Notes: generated by a model not told the origin, from the letters alone. DNA of 64,000 nucleotides from Planctomycetaceae bacterium (GCA_013823135.1 PNLP01000031.1:17601-81600); one strand, 5' to 3'. Shown: positions 17,692-27,122, counted from the stretch's first letter. Numbers and translations are program-made.

Positions 17692-19137
17692 CTACAACAC
17701 CGGTGAAAACAGCCTGGCCGCATTCTCAGCCAGGCGGCCGACCAGCGGACGGGCTGCAAACACCTCGGGATCGAGTCGCACTGAAACCTCCAGATCGTCC
17801 AGAAACGCACGCTCCATTTCTGCCACCAATCCCTCATCGAAGAACTGGCAGTTCGCCTCGAAGTTCAGCGCCAGGCTGCGGTTGTCCATATTCGCGCTGC
17901 CAACCGATGCCCACTCACCGTCCACCAAAACATACTTGGAATGCATCATGCCGGGGGTGTACTGGTAGACCTTCACGCCCGCGGCCATGACGTCCGCCCA
18001 GTAGAACCGGGCCGCGAGGTACGGCATCCACTTGTCGGGGCGAAATAACCCTAGGAATCGAACATCTACCCCGGAACGAGCCGCGAGCATCATGGCGTCC
18101 TTGAGCCCGGCATCGGGTACGAAATACGGGCTGGCGATCCAGACACGCTTGCGGGCATTCAGGATGCCCGCGAAATACGTCTCACGGATGGCCTTGTACT
18201 CGTCATCAGGACCGGAGTGGACGACCTGCACCAGCGACTTCCCAGGCTTTCCAGCCTTCGGGTAATACCGGCTGCCATGCGGCGATTCCTCAGTCGCGAA
18301 GAACCAGTCTTCGAGAAAGATCCGTTGCAGACCATGTGTCGCTGGCCCCTCAACCCGCAGAAACGTGTCTCTCCAGGGGCCGAACTTGCGGTGTTTCCCG
18401 AGGTACTCGTCACCAATGTTCAGCCCGCCGGTAAACGCGATCCGGCCATCGATCACGAGGATCTTCCGGTGGTTCCGCAGGTTCACTCGCAGACGGTACA
18501 TGGGGCCAAACAGTGGGAGAAACGCGGCAACCTTCCCGCCCGCATCGCGGAGACGTCCGAGCATCCGCGACGAAATGTTGTAACTTCCAACTGAGTCGTA
18601 CAGGAAACGCACCTCGACCTTACGGCGGGCACACTCGCAAAGTGCCTCGATGAATCGCTGTCCTGATTCGTCGTTCCGGAAGATGAAGAACTGGATGTGA
18701 ACGTGGCGTTCGGCGCTGCGAATGGCCGCGAGCATCGCATCGTATGCGGGGTGGCCATCGTGGTACAGCGTGACCGCGTTCCCACCGGTGACGGCAAAGC
18801 CGCCACTGTGGTGGCCAAGTCGGGCGAGCGTATCCCACCGAGCAGGGACATCGGCCTTGGGTTCGCCATCTTCCGTTTCCAGCCTCTTGTAAGCCGATTT
18901 CTTCCGTTGCTTGCGTTTGATCGGGCGGGTAATCGACTGCGCTCCGAACAGGAAGAACAGAACCGCTCCGAGGAACGGGACGAGGAGCACCGTGAGGCTC
19001 CACGCGATCGCGGACATCGATTCTCGCTTGATGTGGAGCACCCATACCAGCGTGCCCGCGACGAGCAGAAAGTCCAGAACAACAAGTGTGCCCGCGATGT
19101 CCGATGCGAACCGCGAGGCAAAATCCATGAGGGACAT
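17692..19137 (-). CDS. cls: Cardiolipin synthase
   Basis: 481 residues. Two N-terminal transmembrane helices (about 12-32 and 42-62) are followed by two phospholipase D HKD motifs, NHRKILVIDGRIAFTGG near residue 225 and HSKYVLVDGEWASVGSAN near residue 400. This is the bacterial Cls layout, which joins two phosphatidylglycerols into cardiolipin at the inner membrane. A charged insertion KRKQRKKSAYKRLE follows the second helix. The end at Arg-Leu-Phe-Ser-Pro-Val-Leu resembles the conserved hydrophobic C-terminus. It is convergent with the GGDEF gene, with 20 bases between stops. Confidence 0.93.
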   Translation of the reverse strand: MSLMDFASRFASDIAGTLVVLDFLLVAGTLVWVLHIKRESMSAIAWSLTVLLVPFLGAVLFFLFGAQSITRPIKRKQRKKSAYKRLETEDGEPKADVPARWDTLARLGHHSGGFAVTGGNAVTLYHDGHPAYDAMLAAIRSAERHVHIQFFIFRNDESGQRFIEALCECARRKVEVRFLYDSVGSYNISSRMLGRLRDAGGKVAAFLPLFGPMYRLRVNLRNHRKILVIDGRIAFTGGLNIGDEYLGKHRKFGPWRDTFLRVEGPATHGLQRIFLEDWFFATEESPHGSRYYPKAGKPGKSLVQVVHSGPDDEYKAIRETYFAGILNARKRVWIASPYFVPDAGLKDAMMLAARSGVDVRFLGLFRPDKWMPYLAARFYWADVMAAGVKVYQYTPGMMHSKYVLVDGEWASVGSANMDNRSLALNFEANCQFFDEGLVAEMERAFLDDLEVSVRLDPEVFAARPLVGRLAENAARLFSPVL

Positions 19138-19268
19138 AGTGGTGTCGTTCGGTTTGATCGCCGCGACTGTGGCCGGGCCGCTTCAAAGGCTACCGCGTCA
19201 CAATACGCATCTGTTCCCATAATCAACAACGGCGAACCACGCCACAACACCGCGTTCTGAGGTTTCCC

Positions 19269-20264
19269 GTGAAGCGAGTCGTATTCGAACATCCCGGACC
19301 GGCTGCCGAAGTTCTCCGCATTCAGGAGGACGTTCCCGCACCGCAACCGGCTCGCGGCGAGGTGCTCGTGCGGATGCTTGCCAGTCCCATCAACCCATCC
19401 GACCTGATGTACATTGGCGGGAAATACGGGATTACCCCGAAACTGCCTGCGACGCCGGGGTTCGAAGGGGTCGGAATCGTTGAGGCCAGTGGTGGCGGAA
19501 TCCTCGGCTGGCTGCGAAAAGGAAAGCGAGTCGCGGTCATCAACGATCGCGTCGGGAACTGGGCGGAATACACGGTGACGAAAGCCCGGCAAGTTGTGCC
19601 AGTGCCCGACGAACTGAGTGACGAGCAGGCCGCGACCTTCTTCGTCAACCCCGCGACGGCTCTGGTCATGACCAAAGCTGTGCTGGGGCTTCAACCCGGC
19701 GACTGGCTGTTGCAGTCCGCAGCCGGCGGTGAGTTGGGGAAGATGATTATTCGCCTCGGGAAGGTCGCCGGGTTCCGCACGCTGAACGTCGTTCGCCGCT
19801 GTGAGCAAGTCGAGGAACTGAAGAAACTCGGTGCCGACGTGGTGATCGTGGAATCGGATGGCCCGTTGCCAGAACAGGTGAAGACCGTCGCACCGGCTGG
19901 CGTGCGGTTCGCGATTGACCCAGTTGGTGGCAAGACCGGCTCCGAGGTGATTGCGTCGCTGGGGTACGGCGGCCGTTGCCTTCTGTATGGCTCGCTCACC
20001 GATGAACCGCTGTCGATTCACCCACGATTCCTGCTGTCGAACAACGTCCGCGTGGAAGGATTCTGGCTGGCGTCGTGGGCGAAGCAGCAGGGCATCCGGA
20101 CGATGTTGAAGTTGTTCCGACAGGTGCGAGCGATGATGCGGGAAGGTGTACTTCAATCGACCTTCGCGGCAACGTATCCACTGGAGGAGGTGCGGAAAGC
20201 CGTGGAGCACGCCGCGACCCCAGGCAAGGGCGGGAAGGTGCTTCTGAGGATCGGGACACGCTAA
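19269..20264 (+). CDS. MDR-family zinc-binding-type dehydrogenase / enoyl reductase
   Basis: 331 residues of the medium-chain dehydrogenase/reductase superfamily. The N-terminal catalytic domain has PINPSDLMYIGGKYG and TPGFEGVGIVEA. The NAD(P) domain has QSAAGGELGKMIIRLGKVAG in place of the usual AxxGxxG. Catalytic zinc ligands are not evident, so it looks like the quinone oxidoreductase or trans-2-enoyl-CoA/ACP reductase branch. It is divergent from cls and stands alone. Confidence 0.85.
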   Translation: MKRVVFEHPGPAAEVLRIQEDVPAPQPARGEVLVRMLASPINPSDLMYIGGKYGITPKLPATPGFEGVGIVEASGGGILGWLRKGKRVAVINDRVGNWAEYTVTKARQVVPVPDELSDEQAATFFVNPATALVMTKAVLGLQPGDWLLQSAAGGELGKMIIRLGKVAGFRTLNVVRRCEQVEELKKLGADVVIVESDGPLPEQVKTVAPAGVRFAIDPVGGKTGSEVIASLGYGGRCLLYGSLTDEPLSIHPRFLLSNNVRVEGFWLASWAKQQGIRTMLKLFRQVRAMMREGVLQSTFAATYPLEEVRKAVEHAATPGKGGKVLLRIGTR

Positions 20265-20540
20265 TCCTTCGCGTCCCACAAGGGGCCGCGGAGATACACG
20301 GTTGCCGGTACGCAGTCAGGATGTGTGCTTCTCATCGATTCCACGCGATTCTCCCACCCATCCGTGGAACCGTTCTGGAAGCGTAGACCTGTCTGGAAGA
20401 AAGAATATTAGAACGAATCGATTCACCGCATCATACGACAAGCACGTCGTTTGCGATTTCCAAGAGCCGGGGTTGTCGACTTTTCGGATTTGGTAGGGGT
20501 GACGACTCACACCATGAGTCGCGTCCCGGCCTGTGGAGAA

Positions 20541-20589
20541 TCGGGTTGGGGTCACTCTCGTAGAGAGTCGATGAGAGTGACCGACCCGA
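20541..20589 (+). promoter_or_regulatory. Structured leader upstream of the hydrolase gene
   Basis: The 410-base space 20265-20674 has no gene. It contains an imperfect hairpin with a perfect 10-bp core (GGTCACTCTC, 20550-20559, with 20573-20582), an outer 6-bp helix (20541-20546 with 20584-20589) and a second small palindrome inside the loop. A further inverted repeat around ACTCA/TGAGT is near 20500-20525. It ends about 85 bases before the ATG at 20675. No known riboswitch consensus was recognised. Confidence 0.45.
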
Positions 20590-20674
20590 GCTACCGTGCT
20601 TTTATCTCTGCCACCCAGACGTTACAACTTATTCCCGTAACCTTCATGACTGCGCCTCACGGGATGCACTCGCG

Positions 20675-21619
20675 ATGACCGGTCGGTTTACAGTTCTGGC
20701 CAGCGGGAGCAGCGGGAACGCCGCGTTGCTCGAAGCCAATGGCTTTGGCCTCCTCATTGATTGCGGACTGCACCCCAAAGCGTTGACGGCCCGGCTCGCG
20801 GAGATCTCGGCTTCGTGGGACTCGATTCACGCAGTCATCCTCACGCACACTCACAGCGACCACTGGAAAGACCTGACGCTCGCGGACCTACGAAGCCGGA
20901 AAATCCCACTGTGGGCACACCCCGCGCAGTTCGACTACCTCGCAACCGCGGCACCCTCTTTCGAAACCCTCGACCGCGCGGGTCTCACCCGCGCGTACCA
21001 GTCTGACCATCCGCACACCATCGCGCCGGGGTTGGTCGTGCGGCCCGTGCGTGTCTCGCACGACTCGGACCCGACGTTCGCATTCCGAATCGATTGGTAC
21101 GACGGACCGAACCTCGCGTGGTCGGTGGGGTATGCATCCGACCTGGGGTGTTTCACCACGGAACTGATCGAGGCTTTCACCGGGGTGGATGTCCTGGCTC
21201 TGGAGTACAACCACGACCTGAAACTGGAACGGGGAAGCAAGCGACCAAGGTATCTTGTCGATCGGGTTCTGGGTGACTGTGGGCACCTCTCGAACGATCA
21301 GGCAGCGGAACTGACTACTGCCATCGCGACTCGCTCGGGCGACGGATTCCCCAGTCACCTCGTGCAGTTACACCTTAGCAGAGATTGCAACAGACCCGAG
21401 TTGGCGTCCGCGAGCGGTCGGGCAGCGCTGGCACAATTGAACCCACGAAGCGAGGTCATCACAGCCCGGCAAGACAGCGTTGCGAAGAGCATCCCGCTCA
21501 TGCGACGCGAGGATAGTGTCCGCAGGGACGAGTGTCGCACCCGCACGCGTGTTGTGCCTCCTCTTCTGACCCGAGTCGGAAGGGTCATTCAACCCATGCT
21601 GCCGGGCTTCGAGAGCTAG
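20675..21619 (+). CDS. Metallo-beta-lactamase-fold hydrolase (YycJ-like)
   Basis: 314 residues. The metal-binding motif HTHSDH is near residue 54, with further ligands in VSHDSDPTF and GYASDLG, the pattern of the YycJ/WalJ branch of metallo-beta-lactamase proteins. The N-terminal TVLASGSSGNAALLE is typical of that branch. The C-terminal 70 residues are basic and end in IQPMLPGFE, which is unusual for the family. It is likely a nuclease or phosphodiesterase; the substrate is not known from the sequence. Confidence 0.85.
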   Translation: MTGRFTVLASGSSGNAALLEANGFGLLIDCGLHPKALTARLAEISASWDSIHAVILTHTHSDHWKDLTLADLRSRKIPLWAHPAQFDYLATAAPSFETLDRAGLTRAYQSDHPHTIAPGLVVRPVRVSHDSDPTFAFRIDWYDGPNLAWSVGYASDLGCFTTELIEAFTGVDVLALEYNHDLKLERGSKRPRYLVDRVLGDCGHLSNDQAAELTTAIATRSGDGFPSHLVQLHLSRDCNRPELASASGRAALAQLNPRSEVITARQDSVAKSIPLMRREDSVRRDECRTRTRVVPPLLTRVGRVIQPMLPGFES

Positions 21620-21779
21620 CTCGCAATCTGGGTGCTTTAGGTAGCTTGTGCGACCTTTGCGGCGCAGTCCGCCTATCCTTCTCGCAACACCCATCCTTTC
21701 AACCTCTCCAAACCTCACATGCGGTGCCGATGCTTTTGGCAATCCCAGGAAGGGACCGAACTTGCCGGAGGTGCCGATC

Positions 21780-23192
21780 ATGAGGCGATTCGCCGCGTTC
21801 TTGTTGCTCGTTGGCCTGACGCAGATTCCCGTGTGGGCAGGCGACTACTTCATGGCCCCACGATCGGTCTTCCCGACGAACAGTGAAACCACCGTCAGGC
21901 CCGACAACGCGATGCTGCCAACCCCGGTAACATCGGTTCCTGTTCAGAAGAAAAAAACGACCAAGGCCACAACGGCCACGCAAGTTCCTGTTCAACGTGT
22001 CGAACAACTCGGAGCGACCCAGCCGACGAGTTCTTCCGTTATCGTGAAGACGCAGTACAACGCCTCGATGCCTCTCCCCGGCACGACTGTACCTGCCTCG
22101 ATACCTCAGTCCGTGTCGGGAGAGACTGCGGCTCCGGTTCCGGGGTACACCCTCCCAGCACCCGTTTCCGTGACGGCCCCACAGTCGAGCCGCGAAATGG
22201 TGCTCCCCACGGGCATGTCGGGTGGATCGGTCGCGCCGACCCGGGCGACCAGTTCGTCCAAGCGGACGGTTGCCACGCAAGCGGTTGCCACGCAACCGGT
22301 GCTGACCAGTAGCGAAGAAGCCCTGAAGGCCCAGGCCGCGACGTTCGCGAAGATGAATTACACGGCATACACCCCTGCGGTCACACCGACCGCGAAACCG
22401 GCCACCCGTGCGGTGGAAGCGAAGGGGCTCGTGATCCCGATGTACACGACTCCGCAAGTCGCAGCGCCACAAGTCGCCGCCCCCATCCGCCAGACGGATT
22501 ACACGCCAGCGGCAGTGTACTCAGGAACGCCTGGCACCACTGGCTACTCCGCATCGACAGTTTTCGCACCCGGCACGGTCCCCCTTCCGCCTCCGACGGG
22601 GCTCCGGGTGGTCAGTGGCGATTATCCTGGCTGGTGTTCGTCGGGTTGTAGCTCGGGTCTTTGCGACTCTGATCGAATGTTCGGCAGTCGCCTTCTGGCA
22701 TGGGCCTTCTACCAACCAACAACTCGCGGTGCGTTGCCGATTCTGAAACCACTCCCCTATGTGGGGCCAATTCTCGCATTCCGGTGCGATTCGCCGAATG
22801 GCTGTTCGGGTAGTTATGGCGGTGGGTGCGGAACGAGTGGTTGCAGCACTGGGGCGTGCGCGACTGGTGGCAACAGTGCGGGAACCGGGACGGGATTGGC
22901 AGCGCGATTCGGGTTGGGTACTTCAGGCCGTGCTTGCAAGACGGGGTGCGTTTCACCTTCGGACAACGTCTTCACCGGCTACCGCTTCGCGAACAACAGT
23001 GTGCCGAGTCAATCGGCGAGTGTCGTTCAGGGAGGCGTGACACACACGAGCTACAAGCCAGTCGCCGAGCCAGTTCCGCCGACCGCGATGACCCCGCCGC
23101 CGTCCAAATATTACAAGCCAATTTACGCAACCGACCCGATGGTGCAGCCTGCGAGCGGAGATGTGTTGACTCGTCCCTTCACGCGACCGTGA
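21780..23192 (+). CDS. Secreted Pro/Thr/Val-rich protein with Gly/Cys segment
   Basis: 470 residues with a signal peptide (MRRFAAFLLLVGLTQIPVWAG). GGAGG precedes the ATG by 8 bases. Residues 25-300 are low in complexity (Ala, Pro, Thr, Val). A region near 300-420 holds many Cys and Gly in patterns such as CSSGCSSGLCDSD and GGGCGTSGCSTGAC. The sequence LLAWAFYQPTTRGALPILKPL between the Cys runs looks structured. No domain is recognised. A cell-envelope role fits the signal and composition; the paired Cys suggest disulfides. Confidence 0.8.
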   Translation: MRRFAAFLLLVGLTQIPVWAGDYFMAPRSVFPTNSETTVRPDNAMLPTPVTSVPVQKKKTTKATTATQVPVQRVEQLGATQPTSSSVIVKTQYNASMPLPGTTVPASIPQSVSGETAAPVPGYTLPAPVSVTAPQSSREMVLPTGMSGGSVAPTRATSSSKRTVATQAVATQPVLTSSEEALKAQAATFAKMNYTAYTPAVTPTAKPATRAVEAKGLVIPMYTTPQVAAPQVAAPIRQTDYTPAAVYSGTPGTTGYSASTVFAPGTVPLPPPTGLRVVSGDYPGWCSSGCSSGLCDSDRMFGSRLLAWAFYQPTTRGALPILKPLPYVGPILAFRCDSPNGCSGSYGGGCGTSGCSTGACATGGNSAGTGTGLAARFGLGTSGRACKTGCVSPSDNVFTGYRFANNSVPSQSASVVQGGVTHTSYKPVAEPVPPTAMTPPPSKYYKPIYATDPMVQPASGDVLTRPFTRP

Positions 23193-23203
23193 TGAAACGA
23201 ACT

Positions 23204-23235
23204 ACGGGCCGGCGGACTTCCTGCCGCCGACCCGT
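23204..23235. terminator. Hairpin between convergent genes
   Basis: Arms 23204-23215 and 23224-23235 pair at 11 of 12 positions (ACGGGCCGGCGG) around an 8-base loop. It is placed between the stop of the secreted protein gene and the stop of the opposing lipoprotein-like gene, so it could serve both. Confidence 0.7.
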
Positions 23236-23261
23236 CGTGGGGTTCACCCTCCAGGGTGACT

Positions 23262-23690
23262 TCACTGTTTTGGGTTCGCCTTCACCGGCGTGGTCGTCCC
23301 CTTGGGAGTCAGGCTTGAGCCCTCGAAGCTGGGGGCCGGCATCGGCGGGGCGTAAGGAACGCCGGGCCGCGGAATGTTGTCACTGGGGGACGGAAACGGG
23401 AGTTCATCCGGCCGGGTAGCTCCGCTGTTCGGCGGTGGGAAACTTCCCCCAGGAATCACGCTCCCTGGTCCCGGAACGAGCATGGTGCTCGGTGGGCACG
23501 GCACTGGCCGTCCCGTGATCGCGTCGTAGCACCCTTCAGTCATTCGGCTCCCACCGCTGGTGAGAGTGTAAGGCATGCCAGAAGTGGAATTGGACGAGGT
23601 CAGTGCCTGACGGCTCGCGCAATTGCTCCGGCAACTTGTCGCCGAGATGGATAAGGCTCCCACAAGCATGGCGATCGAATAACGCGACAT
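23262..23690 (-). CDS. Small secreted Pro/Ser-rich protein, possible lipoprotein
   Basis: 142 residues. The N-terminus MSRYSIAMLVGALSISATSC is a signal sequence whose Cys at 20 could be lipidated, although the box (ATSC) is not ideal. The remainder is rich in Pro, Ser and Gly, with a short segment EGCYDAITGRPVPCPP. No domain is recognised. It is convergent with the secreted protein at 21780. Confidence 0.65.
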   Translation of the reverse strand: MSRYSIAMLVGALSISATSCRSNCASRQALTSSNSTSGMPYTLTSGGSRMTEGCYDAITGRPVPCPPSTMLVPGPGSVIPGGSFPPPNSGATRPDELPFPSPSDNIPRPGVPYAPPMPAPSFEGSSLTPKGTTTPVKANPKQ

Positions 23691-23898
23691 CGGATGAACC
23701 CTCGCGAACCGGCACAGTGAAACTCACCGCGACCGGACTTGAGGGAATTCTTACCGATTGCGGCCGCCAAGCAATCGCGGGCCTTGCACAAATCACACAA
23801 CTCGGCAAGTTGCGGCACGCTCGACTGATACACCAAGCACTTCGCGGAGAACTGGCGCGGGTTCGCGCACTGTTACAGTCCCCCTAATCGAACCAGTT

Positions 23899-24618
23899 TC
23901 ACGGCTTCTTCACCTTGGCGGCTTCGGCAATGTACTTCTCGGGTTCATCCTTGAAGGCGTCGCGGCAACCGGTGCAGCAAACCCAGTAGTCCACACCCTT
24001 GTACGACACCTTCATTGTGCCGACACCACCGCTCACGATGCACTCTGGCCCCTTGGCCACCTCGGCGAACGGAACGCCCTCCTTGGTCGCCCCGACCTGC
24101 CACCGCTTCGTGTAGGCGATCGCGGTTCCCATCGGTCGCGATTCCAGCCGAACCAGATGTCGGTTGTGGTGCAGCAGGGTGAAGACGAGTCGCTGATCTT
24201 CGCCCGCGGCATCGGTCCGGTCGAGGGTCAGCACCTTGTCCTTGTAGGTTCCGACGAACGTGGCGGTCGATTTGCTCGGCGTGGTCAGTTTGAGCGTGTA
24301 GCGTGTCTCGTCTTTTCCCTTCTCGGGGGTGTATCGGAGTTCGCCGGTTGAGAAGTGCTTCCCCTTGTCGAAGGTAACCCCCAACCAGGCATCGGCCCCC
24401 TTGAAGTGCCATGTCCACGACACGGTTTCGGTCCAGGCACCAGCGGCACGTTCTTCCTTGGTCCCTTCGGGTGCCCCAGACCCTTTCCAGGAGCCGACGA
24501 GGACGTTAAACGGTTGCAGGGCTTCTTTTTGGGTGGCGGGTTTTGGTGAGACTGGCGGTGTGGGTGATTCGGGGACAGCCCCGATCGACAGGAGCAGGAA
24601 CAGAGCGGTGGGATACAT
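23899..24618 (-). CDS. Secreted DUF1579-like protein with C-terminal YHS-type metal site
   Basis: 239 residues with a signal peptide (MYPTALFLLLSIGAVPES). The start was set here, 44 codons inside the longest frame, because the signal begins here and GAGG lies upstream. Residues 40-180 form a beta-rich domain with FNVLVGSWKGSG and WTWHFKGADAWLG, similar to lipocalin-like DUF1579 proteins. The last 50 residues (GPECIVSGG ... DYWVCCTGCRDAFKDEPEKY) resemble a YHS/TRASH metal-binding module with paired Cys. It probably binds metal outside the cytoplasm. Confidence 0.75.
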   Translation of the reverse strand: MYPTALFLLLSIGAVPESPTPPVSPKPATQKEALQPFNVLVGSWKGSGAPEGTKEERAAGAWTETVSWTWHFKGADAWLGVTFDKGKHFSTGELRYTPEKGKDETRYTLKLTTPSKSTATFVGTYKDKVLTLDRTDAAGEDQRLVFTLLHHNRHLVRLESRPMGTAIAYTKRWQVGATKEGVPFAEVAKGPECIVSGGVGTMKVSYKGVDYWVCCTGCRDAFKDEPEKYIAEAAKVKKP

Positions 24619-24737
24619 GCGTGGCACCTCGGGAAGTGTGGAGTCCCGGGATGGTTCTCCGAAAAGACGACGCACACGGCCACTGTTTTCAAACAGTGAT
24701 CTTGAGAAAAGGGCGTTGGAGCATCTGCGCGTAAGTC

Positions 24738-24764
24738 GAGCGGCGACCAAGTGGGTCGCCGCTC
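24738..24764. terminator. Hairpin terminator after csrA
   Basis: A perfect 11-bp stem (GAGCGGCGACC, 24738-24748 with 24754-24764) has a 5-base loop. It lies 31 bases after the csrA stop, between csrA and the next minus-strand gene. No long T-run follows. Confidence 0.7.
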
Positions 24765-24794
24765 AGCAAGGGGGAGAGCAATCAACCAACGGCG

Positions 24795-25175
24795 TTAGCG
24801 AGGCTTGCGGGGAGCACGGTACTGGCTGAGCCTGTTCACCGAGCCCGCACCAGTAGCTGGGGCGGGGGTCGTAACCGCAACGGGTTGCGGGAGTTCGGGC
24901 AGTTGCTCGGCAACGCGGTTCGGAAGAACGTGCGTCTCGGAACCCGTGATGATCGTAGGCTGATCGCCCGAATTCGTGTGTGCAGAGACGGCTGCCAGAA
25001 CGTCAGTTGCCTGCTCGTGCAGGATGCGATCATGAATCTCCGATCGGTCCACACGGACCGATGGAGGAGCTTCCACGCCGATTTTAACACGGCCGGGGCC
25101 GATGTTTACGACTGTGATTTTGATTCCGTTGCCGATGACGATGGATTCGCCTGCCCGTCGAGTGAGAACTAGCAT
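24795..25175 (-). CDS. csrA: Carbon storage regulator CsrA with extended tail
   Basis: Residues 1-55 are a complete CsrA fold: MLVLTRRAGESIVIG, then VKIGVEAPPSVRVDRSEI with the RNA-binding Arg. The protein binds GGA motifs in mRNA leaders and controls translation. Normal CsrA is 60-75 residues; this one has 126, with about 60 extra residues rich in Pro, Thr and Ala. AGGAGG lies 10-12 bases before the ATG, within AGGAGGGACATCTCCC, whose GGGA/TCCC can pair. That GGA-bearing leader is a possible site for self-repression (inference). Confidence 0.92.
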   Translation of the reverse strand: MLVLTRRAGESIVIGNGIKITVVNIGPGRVKIGVEAPPSVRVDRSEIHDRILHEQATDVLAAVSAHTNSGDQPTIITGSETHVLPNRVAEQLPELPQPVAVTTPAPATGAGSVNRLSQYRAPRKPR

Positions 25176-25796
25176 GGGAGATGTCCCTCCTGGATGGAAT
25201 TGGCGTGCGAGGCGGGAGATGCCTGATCGCCAACTGTCCTACTTCTGATGGATTCTACGTCACTTTTGAAGGAATCTTTCGAGTCAATTCTTTTTTTCTC
25301 AAGTTCCTTCTTCCAACTCAGACGATACCCAGTAGTGGAATGTTTGCGAAACTCAGTTGCGTCTGATTTTTCGACTTCCACTTCGCGGGATCGCGTCGGA
25401 AACTTGAGAAATAGTTTGCAAAAACTGGGCCAGATCCAATTTTCTTGTTGGCGTTCCTGTCCTGTAGAAAAATTCACACGCACATCAAACGAAAACTCGG
25501 GTTTCGACCCCCGAGAAAGTTGCTAGAGTGGCGACTCGCAAAACTGCTGTGCCGAAATCGCCCACCATGCCTCTGGAATTGAACAACATCTGGCTCCATC
25601 ACGCACCCCAGTGCGCAACCCGCCGGATGGTTTTGGCATGACCATACCGCGGACTAGGGTGATTTCCTGACACGGTTTCTGCCGAACTGAGGGATATCGG
25701 ACAGTAGACAATGGCGCGGTCGCCAACGCGATCTTCGGCGGTGGTAGGATGCCGAGTTGCCGGATTCGTGCGCTGTTCGTCATAACGGGAGTAGGC
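25176..25796. other. Gene-free region, AT-rich for this genome
   Basis: About 620 bases between csrA and the glycosyltransferase gene. The segment 25250-25500 is noticeably AT-richer than its surroundings and contains a T8 run near 25289. An antisense frame of 104 codons exists but has no plausible start site, so it is not called. This is probably the csrA promoter and leader region. Confidence 0.5.
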
Positions 25797-27122
25797 ATGG
25801 AGCCTTCGTCGGTCCGCGTGCGCATCAGCCTGCCAGGATCTGGGTGGATCGATTCTCTCAAAGACCAGATCACGCCCCGACGGATGCTCGCAGCATTCCT
25901 GTTGATGACGATTTCGTTCTCCGTGCCACCGTCGCTCAATCACATCCTGAGGGGCGGGCCGAAAGACTACCCGCTGTGGTACGAGACTGGCCAGAAGGTT
26001 CTGCACGGGGAGGTCATCTACCCTGTAGGCCAGGTCTTCCCGTTCATGTACCCTCCGATCGCCGCGATTCTGCTCGCACCGCTCAGCGTGTTCGGCCAAC
26101 TTCCGATGATGCTGGCACTGGCGGTCATCAACTCGGCCGTGTGGCTCGCGTGCATCCTGATGTCGGTCTACCTGGTCACGGGCAGGCCGTTGCGTCAGCA
26201 CCCGCTCCTTTACCTGATACCAACCGCTTGCTCGGCCCCGTTTGCGTTCGACACCTATCACCTGGGTCAGGTGAACCTGCTTTTGCTGGGGGTGATGCTC
26301 GGGTCGTTCGTCTGTCTGCGAAACGGGCGTGAGTGGGGGGCGGGTGCGCTGGTCGCGCTCGCGGTCGGCATCAAGGCCTTCCCGCTGATGGCCGTGGGCT
26401 ACTTCGTGTACCGCCGGCACTGGGTCGCGTGCGTTTCGCTCGTCGTCTCACTTGTCATGTTCTTCGCGCTGGTGCCGTTCGCCGTGCGTGGCTACGAGCA
26501 GGGGAAGCAAGATGTCACGGTCTGGGCGAAGGGGATGCTGCTGAACTACGACGAGGGCTCCATCGGTCAGCGGACCGAGCGGGCCTACAGTTGGAAGAAC
26601 CAATCGCTGGTGGGCATGTCGAATCGGTTGCTCCGGCACAAGATGGCAGACGAGAACCCCGCCAGCAACTTCTACGTGAACGTGGTGGACCTCGACTTCC
26701 GAACAACGAACGCGATCATCGTGGGGGTCGCGCTATCGTTGTGCCTGTTCTACATCGGTGTGATGCCCAGCCATCGCCACCGTACCCGGCAGAGCGACGC
26801 CATCGAATTCGCGATGTTGTTGCTGATGATCCTGCTGTTCTCGCCGTACTCGTTCGGATACTTCTTCGTGTGGCTGCTGTACCCGTTCGCGGTCCTGATT
26901 AATCTCTGGCTCACCGCTCCGAAGGCGTCGCTCGATTCGCGGCGGTTGGGGACAGTGTTCTGCGTGTCGGTCGCGCTGTTATCATTGACACTGGTGAACC
27001 AGCGCACCGCCGAGGCCTACGGGAACTTCTTCCTGACGACTCTACTGCTACTCCTCACGCTTGGCTGGCAACTCAACAAGCAGAAACTCGCCTCCGCGAG
27101 TGCTGGTCCCGTTGCCGTTTAG
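25797..27122 (+). CDS. GT87-like membrane glycosyltransferase (DUF2029)
   Basis: 441 residues with about ten transmembrane helices. The first luminal loop holds GGPKDYPLWYETGQKVLHGE and YPVGQVFPFMYPP, the pattern of polyprenyl-phosphate-mannose-dependent mannosyltransferases of family GT87, which extend glycans at the outer face of the membrane. The loop with AKGMLLNYDEG and YSWKNQSLVGMSNRLL also fits. The ATG at 25797 has GGGAG 5 bases upstream, so it is preferred over one 16 codons earlier. Its stop overlaps the stop of the opposing nfo gene. Confidence 0.85.
   Translation: MEPSSVRVRISLPGSGWIDSLKDQITPRRMLAAFLLMTISFSVPPSLNHILRGGPKDYPLWYETGQKVLHGEVIYPVGQVFPFMYPPIAAILLAPLSVFGQLPMMLALAVINSAVWLACILMSVYLVTGRPLRQHPLLYLIPTACSAPFAFDTYHLGQVNLLLLGVMLGSFVCLRNGREWGAGALVALAVGIKAFPLMAVGYFVYRRHWVACVSLVVSLVMFFALVPFAVRGYEQGKQDVTVWAKGMLLNYDEGSIGQRTERAYSWKNQSLVGMSNRLLRHKMADENPASNFYVNVVDLDFRTTNAIIVGVALSLCLFYIGVMPSHRHRTRQSDAIEFAMLLLMILLFSPYSFGYFFVWLLYPFAVLINLWLTAPKASLDSRRLGTVFCVSVALLSLTLVNQRTAEAYGNFFLTTLLLLLTLGWQLNKQKLASASAGPVAV

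Noticed and set aside
18483..20279. 598-codon minus-strand frame
   Set aside because: It spans the divergent MDR gene and part of cls in the wrong phase; the His/Arg-rich composition is typical of a shadow frame.
25169..25483. 104-codon minus-strand frame upstream of csrA
   Set aside because: It overlaps the csrA start, has no ribosome site and lies in AT-rich DNA; it is more likely the csrA leader.
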